Counted from the first letter of the stretch, positions 48,559 through 56,830 are shown. The stretch: DNA of 64,000 bases from DASWZN01 sp036404435 (GCA_036404435.1 DASWZN010000044.1:62001-126000), one strand, 5' to 3'. Translations and numbers: made by a program. Notes: generated by a model not told the origin, from the sequence alone.

Positions 48559-48708
48559 TCAGGGTGCAAGATACCCGTTGATATCCAGAATCACGCGGGT
48601 CTGCTTGATGACGAAGATGCTGATGGCGCCGTTCGCGCCCGCCGGCACAATAGCGGCGCCGCCAGGAACTGGTCCCAGCACCGCGGCGTTGCCTGCGAAC
48701 CGGCTCAT
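48559..48708 (-). pseudogene. C-terminal fragment of an acidobacterial secreted repeat protein
   Basis: A 49-aa frame from ATG 48708 ends AAIVPAGANGAISIFVIKQT, RVILDINGYLAP and stop. The closing pattern (N-A-A-I-V-P-A-G, then D-I-N-G-Y-x-A-P) is the typical C-terminal strand pair of acidobacterial secreted proteins that are normally several hundred residues long. Only this tail remains. Confidence 0.5.
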
Positions 48709-48723
48709 CAGGAAGTTGGGAGC

Positions 48724-48897
48724 TTAGCGCACAGTCCTTCTTTGAGCGACAAAGCCGGCGGCATACCAGGTGCCCAGCACCAGGAAAGCTATGCCAACGA
48801 AAGTTCGTCCATGGGTGTGCCCAGTTGCAAGAACGAAGATGCCCAACAGCAGATAGCAGACCGCCAACCCACCGCGAAGCGCTGCTGAGGTCAACAT
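48724..48897 (-). CDS. 57-aa two-helix membrane protein
   Basis: A short frame: GGLAVCYLLLGIFVLATGHT forms one helix, GRTFVGIAFLVLGTWYAAGF the second, then the charged tail AQRRTVR and TAA. The codons are GC-rich in third position. No ribosome binding site is clear. The product has a hairpin-in-membrane topology; function unknown. Confidence 0.5.
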   Translation of the reverse strand: MLTSAALRGGLAVCYLLLGIFVLATGHTHGRTFVGIAFLVLGTWYAAGFVAQRRTVR

Positions 48898-48965
48898 GCT
48901 GATGGCTGAAGTGTATCAAGGCGCACAGTTCTCGCGAGCACCACAGCCAAGGCGTCCAAAACACC

Positions 48966-48994
48966 TGTACATCGAATTGTTCTGGGAGTATAAT
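48966..48994 (+). promoter_or_regulatory. Possible sigma-70 promoter upstream of the methyltransferase
   Basis: A perfect -10 TATAAT (48989-48994) has TGTACA (48966-48971) at 17-bp spacing. The ATG of the methyltransferase lies 85 bp downstream. Confidence 0.4.
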
Positions 48995-49079
48995 CGCCCT
49001 AGAGGCTCGGTTCGACAGGCCAGCGCAAAGCGCACCCTCCGAAAGGCACCTCCACTTTTGATGTATCGGAAGGTGAGGC

Positions 49080-50420
49080 ATGCTTGCGCAGACAACGATC
49101 TCCCCCCAAGTTCAGGTTTGGCCCATCGACCGGCTCGTCTTCTACGCCCGCAATCCCCGCAAGAACGACGCCGCGGTGGATCGCATGTGCAGCAGCATCC
49201 GCGAATTCGGCTTCAAGGTGCCGGTGCTGGCGCGCAGCGACGGCGAGGTCGTGGATGGCCATCTGCGCCTGAAAGCCGCGCGCAGGCTGGGATCGTGGCC
49301 CGGTGGAGACACGACTGCAATCCCCGTCATCCTCTGCGATGAGTGGACGCCGGCCCAGGTCAAAGCTTTTCGGCTCATGGTGAATCGATCGGTGGCGTGG
49401 GCGGACTGGGACGAAGAGCTTCTCTCCCTGGAGTTGCAGGAACTCGCCGCGGCCGACTTTGACCTCTCGCTCACCGGCTTCGATCCCCGAGAACTGGAAG
49501 ACCTTCTGACCCTCCCGGGCAACGACGAGCAAGCCGACGTCGCGCCGCCACTGCCAGAGAATCCAGTGTCCCGACCGGGCGACCTGTGGCTCTGCGGCAA
49601 CCGGCGCAACCAACATCGGGTCCACTGCGCCGATGCCACCAGCCCGGAGGCCGTGGCGCGGCTGCTGGGCGACCGCAAACCGTTCTTGATGGTCACGGAC
49701 CCTCCTTACGGGATCGAGCTCGACTCTGAATGGCGCGACCGCGCCGGCCTCAATGGCTGCGGACCTGCGGAAGCCAGCTACATGAAGCACCGCACGGAGG
49801 GGCACACCGAGACAACCATCTCCGGGGACACGCGCGCCGACTGGTCGGCGGCGTTCGCGCTCGTACCAAGCCTTCAGATCGCTTACGTGTGGCACGCCAG
49901 CGTCTTCACGCGCGAAGTGCTCGATGGACTCCTGCGGATCGGCTTCCTGCACCACCAGCAGATCATCTGGGACAAGCAGCGCACGGTGCTCACGCGCACG
50001 CATTACTGGTTTCAGCATGAGCCATGTTGGTACGTCCGGAAGAAGAACGCGCCGTGGTACGGCAAGGCCGGCGAGAACTCCACGATCTGGGCTTGTCCTT
50101 CGCCCAAATTCATCATGGGCGGCTCGGACGAGGAGAAGTTCGATCACCCAACCCAAAAGCCGGTCGAGTTGATGCGGCGCCCGATCCTGAACCACACCAG
50201 GCGGGGGGAGTTGGTTTACGACGGGTTCCTTGGATCAGGGACGACCCTCGCCGCCGCGGAGCTCACTGAGCGCGTCTGCCTGGGCCTCGAGTTGGATCCC
50301 AAGTACATCGATGTCGCAGTTCAGCGCTGGCAATCTTTAAGCAACCAGAAGGCCACGCTCGACGGCGATGGCCGCACGTTCGACGAGATCGCCGAGGAGC
50401 GCCGGAAGGCGGCGGCATGA
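49080..50420 (+). CDS. Phage-type DNA methyltransferase with N-terminal ParB-like domain
   Basis: A 446-aa protein. Residues about 10-130 are a ParB/Srx-type nuclease-like domain (PIDRLVFYARNPRKNDAAVD, VPVLARSDGEVVDGHLRLKAA). Residues 200-425 are an N4/N6-methyltransferase: catalytic DPPYG (about residue 207), and the SAM-binding F-L-G-S-G-T-T-L-A-A-A near 383. The order catalytic-before-SAM is of the beta class. Such fusions occur in prophages, where they methylate host DNA to escape restriction; no endonuclease gene is adjacent. The next gene begins on the overlapping ATGA. Confidence 0.85.
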   Translation: MLAQTTISPQVQVWPIDRLVFYARNPRKNDAAVDRMCSSIREFGFKVPVLARSDGEVVDGHLRLKAARRLGSWPGGDTTAIPVILCDEWTPAQVKAFRLMVNRSVAWADWDEELLSLELQELAAADFDLSLTGFDPRELEDLLTLPGNDEQADVAPPLPENPVSRPGDLWLCGNRRNQHRVHCADATSPEAVARLLGDRKPFLMVTDPPYGIELDSEWRDRAGLNGCGPAEASYMKHRTEGHTETTISGDTRADWSAAFALVPSLQIAYVWHASVFTREVLDGLLRIGFLHHQQIIWDKQRTVLTRTHYWFQHEPCWYVRKKNAPWYGKAGENSTIWACPSPKFIMGGSDEEKFDHPTQKPVELMRRPILNHTRRGELVYDGFLGSGTTLAAAELTERVCLGLELDPKYIDVAVQRWQSLSNQKATLDGDGRTFDEIAEERRKAAA

Positions 50421-50627
50421 ATCGCACGTTGCCGCCAGGAGATCGCGGCCATCGAAGCCCAGCTCCGGGCCGGGCACCCGGACGTGCAAGGGCTCTCCCT
50501 GGCGCTCGCGGACTGGCACGCGGAGCGGCGGCTGATCGAACAGGAAGTGGGGCAGCGAGAAGCAGAAAAGCCCGCCGCGACCGGAGCCGGGCGGGCCAGG
50601 AAGGGGGCGGGCGATGCTACGGGTTGA
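50417..50627 (+). pseudogene. Small phage-type gene with a one-base frameshift
   Basis: ATG 50417 overlaps the methyltransferase stop (ATGA). It starts MNRTL, then one extra C around 50431-50434 shifts the frame. In the corrected frame the product is RQEIAAIEAQLRAGHPDVQG then LSLALADWHAERRLIEQEVG to a stop at 50627, giving 69 aa with strong GC third positions. It may be a sequencing error or a recent mutation. Its 3' end overlaps the convergent DUF3489 gene by 11 bp. Confidence 0.6.
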
Positions 50628-51243
50628 TCCGGTAGGTGCGCTCGCCGCCCTCGGGTTTGAAGGACTCGACCTTGTAGCCGGCCTTCTTCATCGCCCCGGC
50701 CATGAACCCGCGGACCGTGTGCTTTTGCCAGCCCATCGTCTTCATAATCTCGGCCAGCGTAGCGCCGTTCTTGCGCTGGAGCATGGCGACCACCTGGGCG
50801 GTCTTGCTCCCTTCGCGCGGCCCGGCGCTGTCCTTCGCCTTGGCGGCTTTCTTGCCCTTGGGCGCGCTCTTCGCGGGGGTGGTCTTCTTGCTCGCCTTCC
50901 CCTTGGCAGGCGCTCCCTTGGCCGCCTGTGCGCGGCCCTTGGCCTTCTTGGGCGCCTTGGGCTTCAACGGTTCTGCGGCAGCCTTCGCAGCTTCGCCAAA
51001 GGCCTGGAGGCGCGCCCAGATGCGCTTGGCGGCAACCTTGGCGCTCTTGAAGCCGTCGACGGGCTCGACGCCCGGAAGGCTGTTCCAGAGGGCCACCAGG
51101 CGCTCGGCTGGCCAGCCGGCGAGCAGCGCCGCCAGTTCCTTCTGGCTGGCGAAGGTATCGAAGGGGGTGCTGGTTGCGGCGGCGGCTTCTTCTGCAGAGC
51201 CAAACGCCGTGATGTTGTTGTCGCTGTCTATCGTAAACGTCAT
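50617..51243 (-). CDS. DUF3489 domain protein with a Lys/Ala-rich middle
   Basis: A 208-aa protein. Residues 1-75 form a soluble N-terminal part (TFASQKELAALLAGWPAERL); the middle (about 95-150) is Lys/Ala/Pro-rich like histone H1; the C-terminal 60 residues (SKTAQVVAMLQRKNGATLAE, TMGWQKHTVRGFMAGAMKK) are the DUF3489 domain, a predicted winged HTH found in phage-like regions. SD AAGGAG precedes ATG 51243. It probably binds DNA. It is transcribed against its neighbours. Confidence 0.78.
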   Translation of the reverse strand: MTFTIDSDNNITAFGSAEEAAAATSTPFDTFASQKELAALLAGWPAERLVALWNSLPGVEPVDGFKSAKVAAKRIWARLQAFGEAAKAAAEPLKPKAPKKAKGRAQAAKGAPAKGKASKKTTPAKSAPKGKKAAKAKDSAGPREGSKTAQVVAMLQRKNGATLAEIMKTMGWQKHTVRGFMAGAMKKAGYKVESFKPEGGERTYRINP

Positions 51244-51386
51244 TCTGAATCTCCTTGGTGCCACGCTCTGCGCGGTCATGACATGGATCACTCCGAAGCG
51301 ATTGAAAAGCAAGGCAATTGTGCAGGGAATCGCTCAGGGCGATGGAACGGCGATGCAGGCCGGCAGATTGCGTCAGGTTGCGTCAG

Positions 51387-51779
51387 ATGAAGGGTCACGG
51401 CTCGAAATTCGGGCGGAAGAAGGAGGAGGCGGTTGCCGCGCTGCTCACCCAGCGCAATCTGGAGGAGGCCGCCCGCTCGATCGAGATCGCACCCAACACC
51501 CTCCTGCGCTGGATGAAGGAACCGGAGTTCGACAACGCCTATCGGAAGGCACGCCGGGCGGCCTACGGGCAGGCCACAGCTCGCCTTCACCAGGCGTCGA
51601 GCGCGGCAGTTTCCGCTGTGCTGAAGATCATGGTCGATGCCAGCGCGCCGGCGTCCACGCGGCTCCGCGCCGCGGATATCGTGTTAGGGCACACGGCCAA
51701 GGCCATCGAGATCGAAGATATCGACGCGCGCGTGACGGCACTTGAAGCAGCGACGGCCAGTGGAGAGCAGCAGCGATGA
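51387..51779 (+). CDS. Terminase-small-subunit-like HTH protein
   Basis: A 130-aa helical protein. KKEEAVAALLTQRNLEEAAR and SIEIAPNTLLRWMKEPEFDN form a helix-turn-helix like phage small terminases and HTH_23 proteins; a later helix region (STRLRAADIVLGHTAKAIEI) may be the oligomerisation part. No large terminase follows. It overlaps the next gene by ATGA. A role in packaging is inference from similarity and neighbours. Confidence 0.6.
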   Translation: MKGHGSKFGRKKEEAVAALLTQRNLEEAARSIEIAPNTLLRWMKEPEFDNAYRKARRAAYGQATARLHQASSAAVSAVLKIMVDASAPASTRLRAADIVLGHTAKAIEIEDIDARVTALEAATASGEQQR

Positions 51780-52030
51780 CTGCGGTCATGAGACGAATCC
51801 GCCGGCTTGAGGACCAATTCGGGTCGGTGGACCGGCCGCGAGACCGTTTCCGAATCCTCGTGTGCAGCGCGGGCGCCGGGAAGAGCTTGGAGAACGCTAC
51901 GTGCACCAGGACGCTCTGGCCCGACGGCACGTTGTTCGAGATGGTGGAGCTGGACGGAAGCAACGAGGGTCCTGGCGAGGTGACCGAGGAGGCACTGGAC
52001 AGGTGGCTCGAAGGTTTCCCGATACAGTGA
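51776..52030 (+). CDS. Small protein of the RR-x-x-LE-x-x-L family, copy 1
   Basis: An 84-aa protein beginning MTAVMRRIRRLEDQFG, a basic amphipathic helix shared with the three following small genes. The body has RDRFRILVCSAGAGKS then TLWPDGTLFEMVELDG, a beta-rich part of unknown fold. It overlaps the terminase-like gene by ATGA, so both are probably made from one mRNA. Confidence 0.6.
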   Translation: MTAVMRRIRRLEDQFGSVDRPRDRFRILVCSAGAGKSLENATCTRTLWPDGTLFEMVELDGSNEGPGEVTEEALDRWLEGFPIQ

Positions 52031-52052
52031 ACGTGACGGATTGCGGGCAGGC

Positions 52053-52292
52053 ATGGCGAATCTTCTCAGGCGAGTCCGAAAGCTCGAAACGCGACTGACG
52101 GACAGCAGCGGCTTGGCTCCCCATTCCGAGGACTGGCGCGATTATTGGGAGCACAGGATTGAGCGGCTCCTTGGCGGACAGGCGCAGGGCGAGACAGGCC
52201 GCATACCGCTGGAAGCGGTCGACGCCCTCGTCGCAGCCGGCGCGGCGCGGGAAGAACTGTCTGGGAAGGATCTAGCGCAGGTGGGAGGCTGA
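52053..52292 (+). CDS. Small protein of the RR-x-x-LE-x-x-L family, copy 2
   Basis: A 79-aa protein starting MANLLRRVRKLETRLTDSSG, closely matching the N-terminal helix of the neighbouring genes. The rest (DWRDYWEHRIERLLGG, then ETGRIPLEAVDALVAAGAA) is helical. It lies 22 bp after copy 1. ATG 52053 follows GGCAGG. Confidence 0.58.
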   Translation: MANLLRRVRKLETRLTDSSGLAPHSEDWRDYWEHRIERLLGGQAQGETGRIPLEAVDALVAAGAAREELSGKDLAQVGG

Positions 52293-52313
52293 CGGAGGCC
52301 GGAGACAACGAAG

Positions 52314-52587
52314 ATGATCACCAGAAGTCTAGTTCGGCGTTTGGAGCGGCTGGAAACTCGCCTCATACCGGCTGGCGAACCGGTGGTCATCAACGTCCAC
52401 TTCGTCGCCACGGATGGAAGCCGTGTTGGCGGCGTCCGCTTCACCGTTCCGCGCGCCGGAGGACGGCCAACTGGAAGTGCGGGGGTTGCCGGCGGCGCGC
52501 GGCCCGTGGCTGATCGGCAGTATCGCGAGGGTCCGCACCGATGAACTGGTACTCGAACCTATGGACTTGACTGTAAGAATGTGCTAA
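52314..52587 (+). pseudogene. Small protein of the RR-x-x-LE-x-x-L family, copy 3, probably frameshifted
   Basis: Starts MITRSLVRRLERLETRLIPA then GEPVVINVHFVATDGS. Near 52455 the frame loses GC third positions; the next frame keeps them and reads PEDGQLEVRGLPAARGPWLI then RVRTDELVLEPMDL to TAA at 52587. Removing one base gives a 90-aa protein. As written, the frame stops at 52544 after a poor 3' segment. Confidence 0.5.
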
Positions 52588-52596
52588 GAGTATAGA
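52567..52596 (+). promoter_or_regulatory. Sigma-70-type promoter ahead of the PEP-CTERM gene
   Basis: TTGACT (52567-52572) and TATAGA (52591-52596) at 18-bp spacing, 34 bp before the ATG at 52630. It overlaps the 3' end of the preceding small gene. Confidence 0.55.
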
Positions 52597-52629
52597 CTCG
52601 ACGCACAATCCAACACGGAGGCGATCACC

Positions 52630-53178
52630 ATGAACGCATTGCCGAAGGTCCTGGCTGCAACGGCGATTTTGCTGGCGGCTTCGCTATCGAGTTACGGGGC
52701 TGTGATCGACCAGGTGATTGCGTCGGATGGCTTCTATACTCCCTTCTCGGGCACCATCAATAGCGGCGACACAGGCGTCGCGGCCACCCTGGATTGGGAC
52801 TCGGCGGTATTCGGCGCCGTCTTCATTATTGATTTCACGAATGGCGCCGGCATCATTACCGACGTTCTGTTCAGCGACGCGGGTCACGATTCACCTGAAT
52901 ATGCAGGTGACTCGCTCGAGTTTGATGGCTTCTTCTCGGGCAATAGCGCGATAGGGACGCCTTGCATCGCCGGACCGACCACAGCCTGCCTTCAGACGAC
53001 GGGGGAGCCCCAGGACGTTACCGCCCTGATTGGGAGCTTCAATGGAGGCCAGGGTATATTCGGCGACGGCGACATTTCCGTCCTGGCTGACGATGCGGTG
53101 CCTGAGCCCACATCGCTCATCCTACTCGGCATCGGACTGGCATCCTTCAGTCTGATCCGCCGTCGCAAGACGGCATAG
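52630..53178 (+). CDS. PEP-CTERM sorted exported protein
   Basis: A 182-aa protein with a signal peptide (LAATAILLAASLSSYGA) and a classic C-terminal sorting signal: VPEP, then hydrophobic TSLILLGIGLASFSLI, then RRRK. Exosortase would cleave and attach or release it. The mature part is acidic and Gly/Asp-rich with two Cys. SD GGAGGCGA precedes the ATG. No exosortase gene is in the window. Confidence 0.85.
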   Translation: MNALPKVLAATAILLAASLSSYGAVIDQVIASDGFYTPFSGTINSGDTGVAATLDWDSAVFGAVFIIDFTNGAGIITDVLFSDAGHDSPEYAGDSLEFDGFFSGNSAIGTPCIAGPTTACLQTTGEPQDVTALIGSFNGGQGIFGDGDISVLADDAVPEPTSLILLGIGLASFSLIRRRKTA

Positions 53179-53283
53179 GCGCCAACTAGCCGACTACAAA
53201 CGACTTTGTAGCTCGCGGTGGTCGCGCGCAAACGAACTCCGGCGCCCTCCGGGCGCTAGTAGGCCAATAAGCGCTAATATCCC

Positions 53284-53535
53284 ATGAAGCCGATCCTCAG
53301 GCGGGTTCAAGAGCTGGAGCGGAGACTCGCACCTCCGGCGCCAGCCCCCTCGGGCCCGTCGGCCTACGAGCTGATTAGGGACGGGCTCGCACGGGTCGGG
53401 TTCGTCCGAATTGGACAGGAAAGCCTCGCGGAGACGTTCGCGCGTTACCTCGGGATCACACTGCGGGAGCTTCGCGCACGGTTGCAGCAGCGAGCAGTGG
53501 GCAAGCCCGCGGAGTTGGCTACCGATATCGGGTGA
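53284..53535 (+). CDS. Small protein of the RR-x-x-LE-x-x-L family, copy 4
   Basis: An 83-aa protein starting MKPILRRVQELERRLAPPAP, the same N-terminal helix as copies 1-3 at 51776-52587. The body is helical (YELIRDGLARVGFVRIG, LAETFARYLGITLRELRARL). It is separated from the others by the PEP-CTERM gene. Function unknown. Confidence 0.58.
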   Translation: MKPILRRVQELERRLAPPAPAPSGPSAYELIRDGLARVGFVRIGQESLAETFARYLGITLRELRARLQQRAVGKPAELATDIG

Positions 53536-53583
53536 TAACGCACGCTCCGGTGGGACTCCGGCTGCAGCCTGGGACCGCCTCCA

Positions 53584-54378
53584 CTACTTCTGGGTTGGCT
53601 GCTGGGTCCTTTCCGGCGCCCAGTTCTCACGCAACAAGCTTCCAATGACCCCGCTCCAACGAGCCTGGGGCGCTTCGTACTCGATAATGTACCAGAGGCC
53701 GTCGGAAGGGAATCGGTCCAGACGGCTCGGGGGGACCAGGATGACCCATGCTGCATTGTTCCGCGCACTGACGAGGCGATTCAAGACCTCGCGCACTGTT
53801 ACGTTCTCCAAATCGAGCGGTCCGACCCGATCTTCGGGTCTCCCGCCGGGAGCACTTCCGTACACGCCGCTGACCCCGGACGGGACCCTCGGAGCGCTCA
53901 TCTCGCGCTTGAGCTGCCCGGGGAGCATCAGGTCGGCCGCGGTCGTCAGTTCCGTTTCGCCTATCACAAACTTCTGGAGCACATGATCCAAAAGGTTGGC
54001 GCCACCAGAAAGCAGGCCCGCGTGCCCAATGTGCACAACGCCGTCATCGACGGTCCATGTGTAACCGGCTCGCTGGTCCAATATGGCCCGGAGGACGTGG
54101 CCGACGGACGACTCGCTGACGTGGAGAGTGACGGACTTTTCGAGGTCCGCCGGGTCCAGGTATTCGATCCCCAGCGGAACGCGCGCCTGTCGACCCAACT
54201 GCAAGAGGGCGTCGAGCAGGCTGAGACCCTCAACGTCGAACCCATGCACACCTCTGTCTGCGATTCCGGCCCCCTCAATGGGCGGGTGTGCTCGCGCGAT
54301 GAGGGGAAGCGTCCAGCACGGGAGGAGGAGCACCGTCAAGCAGAAAACCGGGGTTGTGAGAACTCGCATTTGGCGCAT
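53584..54378 (-). CDS. Exported protein with secretin/TonB short N-terminal (STN)-like domain
   Basis: A 264-aa exported protein: signal peptide residues 5-29 (TTPVFCLTVLLLPCWTLPLI), then VEGLSLLDALLQLGRQARVP, LHVSESSVGHVLRAILDQRA and GYTWTVDDGVVHIG, the STN pattern found in secretins and TonB receptors. It is not followed by a secretin or receptor core. It starts 2 bp after the stop of the 785-aa secreted protein, so both are probably one operon. Confidence 0.7.
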   Translation of the reverse strand: MRQMRVLTTPVFCLTVLLLPCWTLPLIARAHPPIEGAGIADRGVHGFDVEGLSLLDALLQLGRQARVPLGIEYLDPADLEKSVTLHVSESSVGHVLRAILDQRAGYTWTVDDGVVHIGHAGLLSGGANLLDHVLQKFVIGETELTTAADLMLPGQLKREMSAPRVPSGVSGVYGSAPGGRPEDRVGPLDLENVTVREVLNRLVSARNNAAWVILVPPSRLDRFPSDGLWYIIEYEAPQARWSGVIGSLLRENWAPERTQQPTQK

Positions 54379-54380
54379 AC

Positions 54381-56738
54381 CTAGTTACCGTTGATCGTGA
54401 TCGAGCTGCATGAGTACACAATGGAATTGACGTTTGCCATCGGCTTGCCGTTCGCAGTCCAGGATTGGCTGACGTTCACCGTTCCATTGCTGGCGGGGCA
54501 AGCCGTTGAACACGTGTAGAACTGATCCGGCCATTGTCCGGATGCATTGGTGTTCGTGCTGCCCGTCGTTCCGGTCGCGGGCAGGCCTAAGGCATTAGGT
54601 ACAGGTGCCGTGAGGTGGTCCGCGACAGCGATTCCGGCAATCTGGATTGGGTTCCCCGCGGAGTCCTGGAGCTGCAGCGTGACCCAGCGCTGGTAGCCCG
54701 CCGAGCCTGCAGGGGCCCCGAGCTGGGCGCACTGGGCTTGCGTGAGAGGACCCGCGCTGATCTGCTTAACGTATCCCGCGCCATTGGGTGACTGCACCGT
54801 GGCGGTCCCTGAACCGATGATCTGCGGGGCCCCCGGACACGCTGGGTTTGGGGGCGGGGTGCAGATCTGGCCTGCGTTGACGGCCAGGATGAAGGCGGGC
54901 GGCTCGACGGGTTCTGGGGGGTATACCGGCATGACGTGCGCCTGGCCGGGACCAACGCCCGAACCCAGCCCCGGCGTCTGCCCCTGCGTCTGGACCGTCA
55001 GAACCGAAGTGTTGTCGGTGCTCCAGCCGGACAAGCCGGTCACATCGTGCTGGCTCCCGTCGAACCAGATGTAGGAGAAGGTGAACTGCTCCTGCTCTGG
55101 GTCAGCAATCGTAGGGCTCGAGGGGTTAACCAGGTTCCCTGTGGTCCCGGAGCATACCTCGCACGTGCTTCCGCACGTCGCCTTCTGCGGATTGTAAATG
55201 CCTCCGGCGAACACCACGTTGATCGGGTCCTCGGGCGCTCCGGCGGGGCTTCCAATCGTCACGCTCCCCTGGCCGGCGTCCGGCGGAAGCGTGTTGCCGT
55301 CCTGATCCAGCGCCCGTGTCCGTATCACCTCGCCGATGTCGATCATCTCCGAGGCGTACGGCTCCAGGTGCAGAGGCATCTTGTACGCCGCGCCGGCCGT
55401 CCCGTAATGGAGCGTGGCCAGCAGATCTTCCGCGTCGCTGCCCGGATTCCAGACCGTGTACATCGTGTCGAAGCCGCCGCTCGCCAGCCAGTATACCGAC
55501 GTCCTGGGCCCGGAGGGCGCCACCGCCTGCGGACCCACCGGAAAGACGTAGTTTCCCGTTGCGTCCGTGCTGCCCGTGGCCGCGATGACGTCCCCGTGAT
55601 TCCCGGTGTACGTGAAGGTCAGGTTCATCGACTCCACTTGCGGCTGGCCGGTAAGAACGTCGTGGATCGACAGGATGGCGACCTGGCCGGGCGCCAGCGT
55701 CAAGTCCGGCAAGGGCAGGCTCTTGGGGTGCCCGCCGTCCTCGTAGTAGATGCCCATGTGCACCGTGCGGCTTGCGCCCGCAATGTTGCGGAAGAAAGCG
55801 TAGGGATAGAAAACCACTCCGGTGGGAAAGTTCAGCAGCGGGTCCTGCTGGTTTACCATCAGACCCACGCTGGCGTACTGCCGCACCGCACCGCCGCCGG
55901 TTGCCGTTTGGGCCACGGCGAAGGGCAGGTTGGTCGAGTAGCCCGTGGTCAGGTCCTGGAGTCCGCCCGCAAGTTGCAGCGCGCCCGGCGGGCCAGTCTG
56001 CGTGATCGTGATCCCTCCCGCCATGGCGCTGTCGCCCGCGAAAAAGGTTTTCAGGTCGATCAGAGCCGTGCTGTGCTTGGAGAGCGAGATTGACCTACCC
56101 GCCGGCTGGCTCAGACCTGATACGCCCAGGCTCACGCCGAGTGCGGATTCGGAAGTGTTCGCCAAGGCCAGAAACCCGCCCGCCGCGGCGGTATTGCGAA
56201 ACCACAAGCCCTCGTACGTTTGCGCGTTGGCGGCGTCCCTCGCGGCCCTGACGGGCGCTGGCAAGCCCTGTTCGCCAGTGCCCTGGCCCGGCGGGAAAAC
56301 AAACGGGTAGGAATACTCCAAACTTCGCGTGAGGTCTAGAATCGACATCGTGGCGTACGCCGCGCCTTGCCAATCGTACCGGTACCGGATCGCGGCGCTG
56401 CCGAAGGTGGACACATGCGCCTGTAGATCGGCCGGGACCTGCGCCAGAGCGGAGTTTACATCCACGGTCGCGACCCCCGATTGCGCGACGTGAACCGGCG
56501 GCAGGTCCAGTGCCGTTCCGTCCGCCATGTAAAGGGTCGGCGTCACATCGATCGGGGAGGCCGCGAGCTGATTGGAAATCCGAATTGTGCTGCGAAATGT
56601 CACGTCCGTTCGCCACAGCGCGCAAAAGGCGCTGTATTGTTCCAGTCTAGTTGGGGAATAGGGCTGCGACATCAGTTTGGACTGCGCCAGGGCGCCGACG
56701 GGCACGCATGCCAATAAGCAAGCAACCACACGCCGCAT
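54381..56738 (-). CDS. Large exported protein, 785 aa, Ig-like
   Basis: Signal peptide VVACLLACVPVGALAQ, then a long beta-rich protein. Two similar halves are suggested by WRTDVTFRSTIRISNQL and S-A-V-Y-W-L-A-S-G-G-F-D-T-M-Y-T-V-W-N-P. A four-Cys cluster (C-G-S-T-C-E-V-C-S-G) lies near residue 525, and a bacterial Ig-like stretch (WSTDNTSVLTVQTQG) near 575. The tail is Ser/Asn-rich. It looks like a cell-surface or matrix protein; no family is identified. First gene of a two-gene operon. Confidence 0.7.
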   Translation of the reverse strand: MRRVVACLLACVPVGALAQSKLMSQPYSPTRLEQYSAFCALWRTDVTFRSTIRISNQLAASPIDVTPTLYMADGTALDLPPVHVAQSGVATVDVNSALAQVPADLQAHVSTFGSAAIRYRYDWQGAAYATMSILDLTRSLEYSYPFVFPPGQGTGEQGLPAPVRAARDAANAQTYEGLWFRNTAAAGGFLALANTSESALGVSLGVSGLSQPAGRSISLSKHSTALIDLKTFFAGDSAMAGGITITQTGPPGALQLAGGLQDLTTGYSTNLPFAVAQTATGGGAVRQYASVGLMVNQQDPLLNFPTGVVFYPYAFFRNIAGASRTVHMGIYYEDGGHPKSLPLPDLTLAPGQVAILSIHDVLTGQPQVESMNLTFTYTGNHGDVIAATGSTDATGNYVFPVGPQAVAPSGPRTSVYWLASGGFDTMYTVWNPGSDAEDLLATLHYGTAGAAYKMPLHLEPYASEMIDIGEVIRTRALDQDGNTLPPDAGQGSVTIGSPAGAPEDPINVVFAGGIYNPQKATCGSTCEVCSGTTGNLVNPSSPTIADPEQEQFTFSYIWFDGSQHDVTGLSGWSTDNTSVLTVQTQGQTPGLGSGVGPGQAHVMPVYPPEPVEPPAFILAVNAGQICTPPPNPACPGAPQIIGSGTATVQSPNGAGYVKQISAGPLTQAQCAQLGAPAGSAGYQRWVTLQLQDSAGNPIQIAGIAVADHLTAPVPNALGLPATGTTGSTNTNASGQWPDQFYTCSTACPASNGTVNVSQSWTANGKPMANVNSIVYSCSSITINGN

Positions 56739-56830
56739 ATTGCCACCTCCGAGCGGTAGAAAGGGATCTTAGACAGCATAATGGACCTCTTACTCTGCAT
56801 TGTCAAGGAATATCGACAGGAATGTCCGAT

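Noticed and set aside
49080..53535. An intact prophage
   Set aside because: No integrase, large terminase, portal, capsid, tail or lysis gene can be found in the block.
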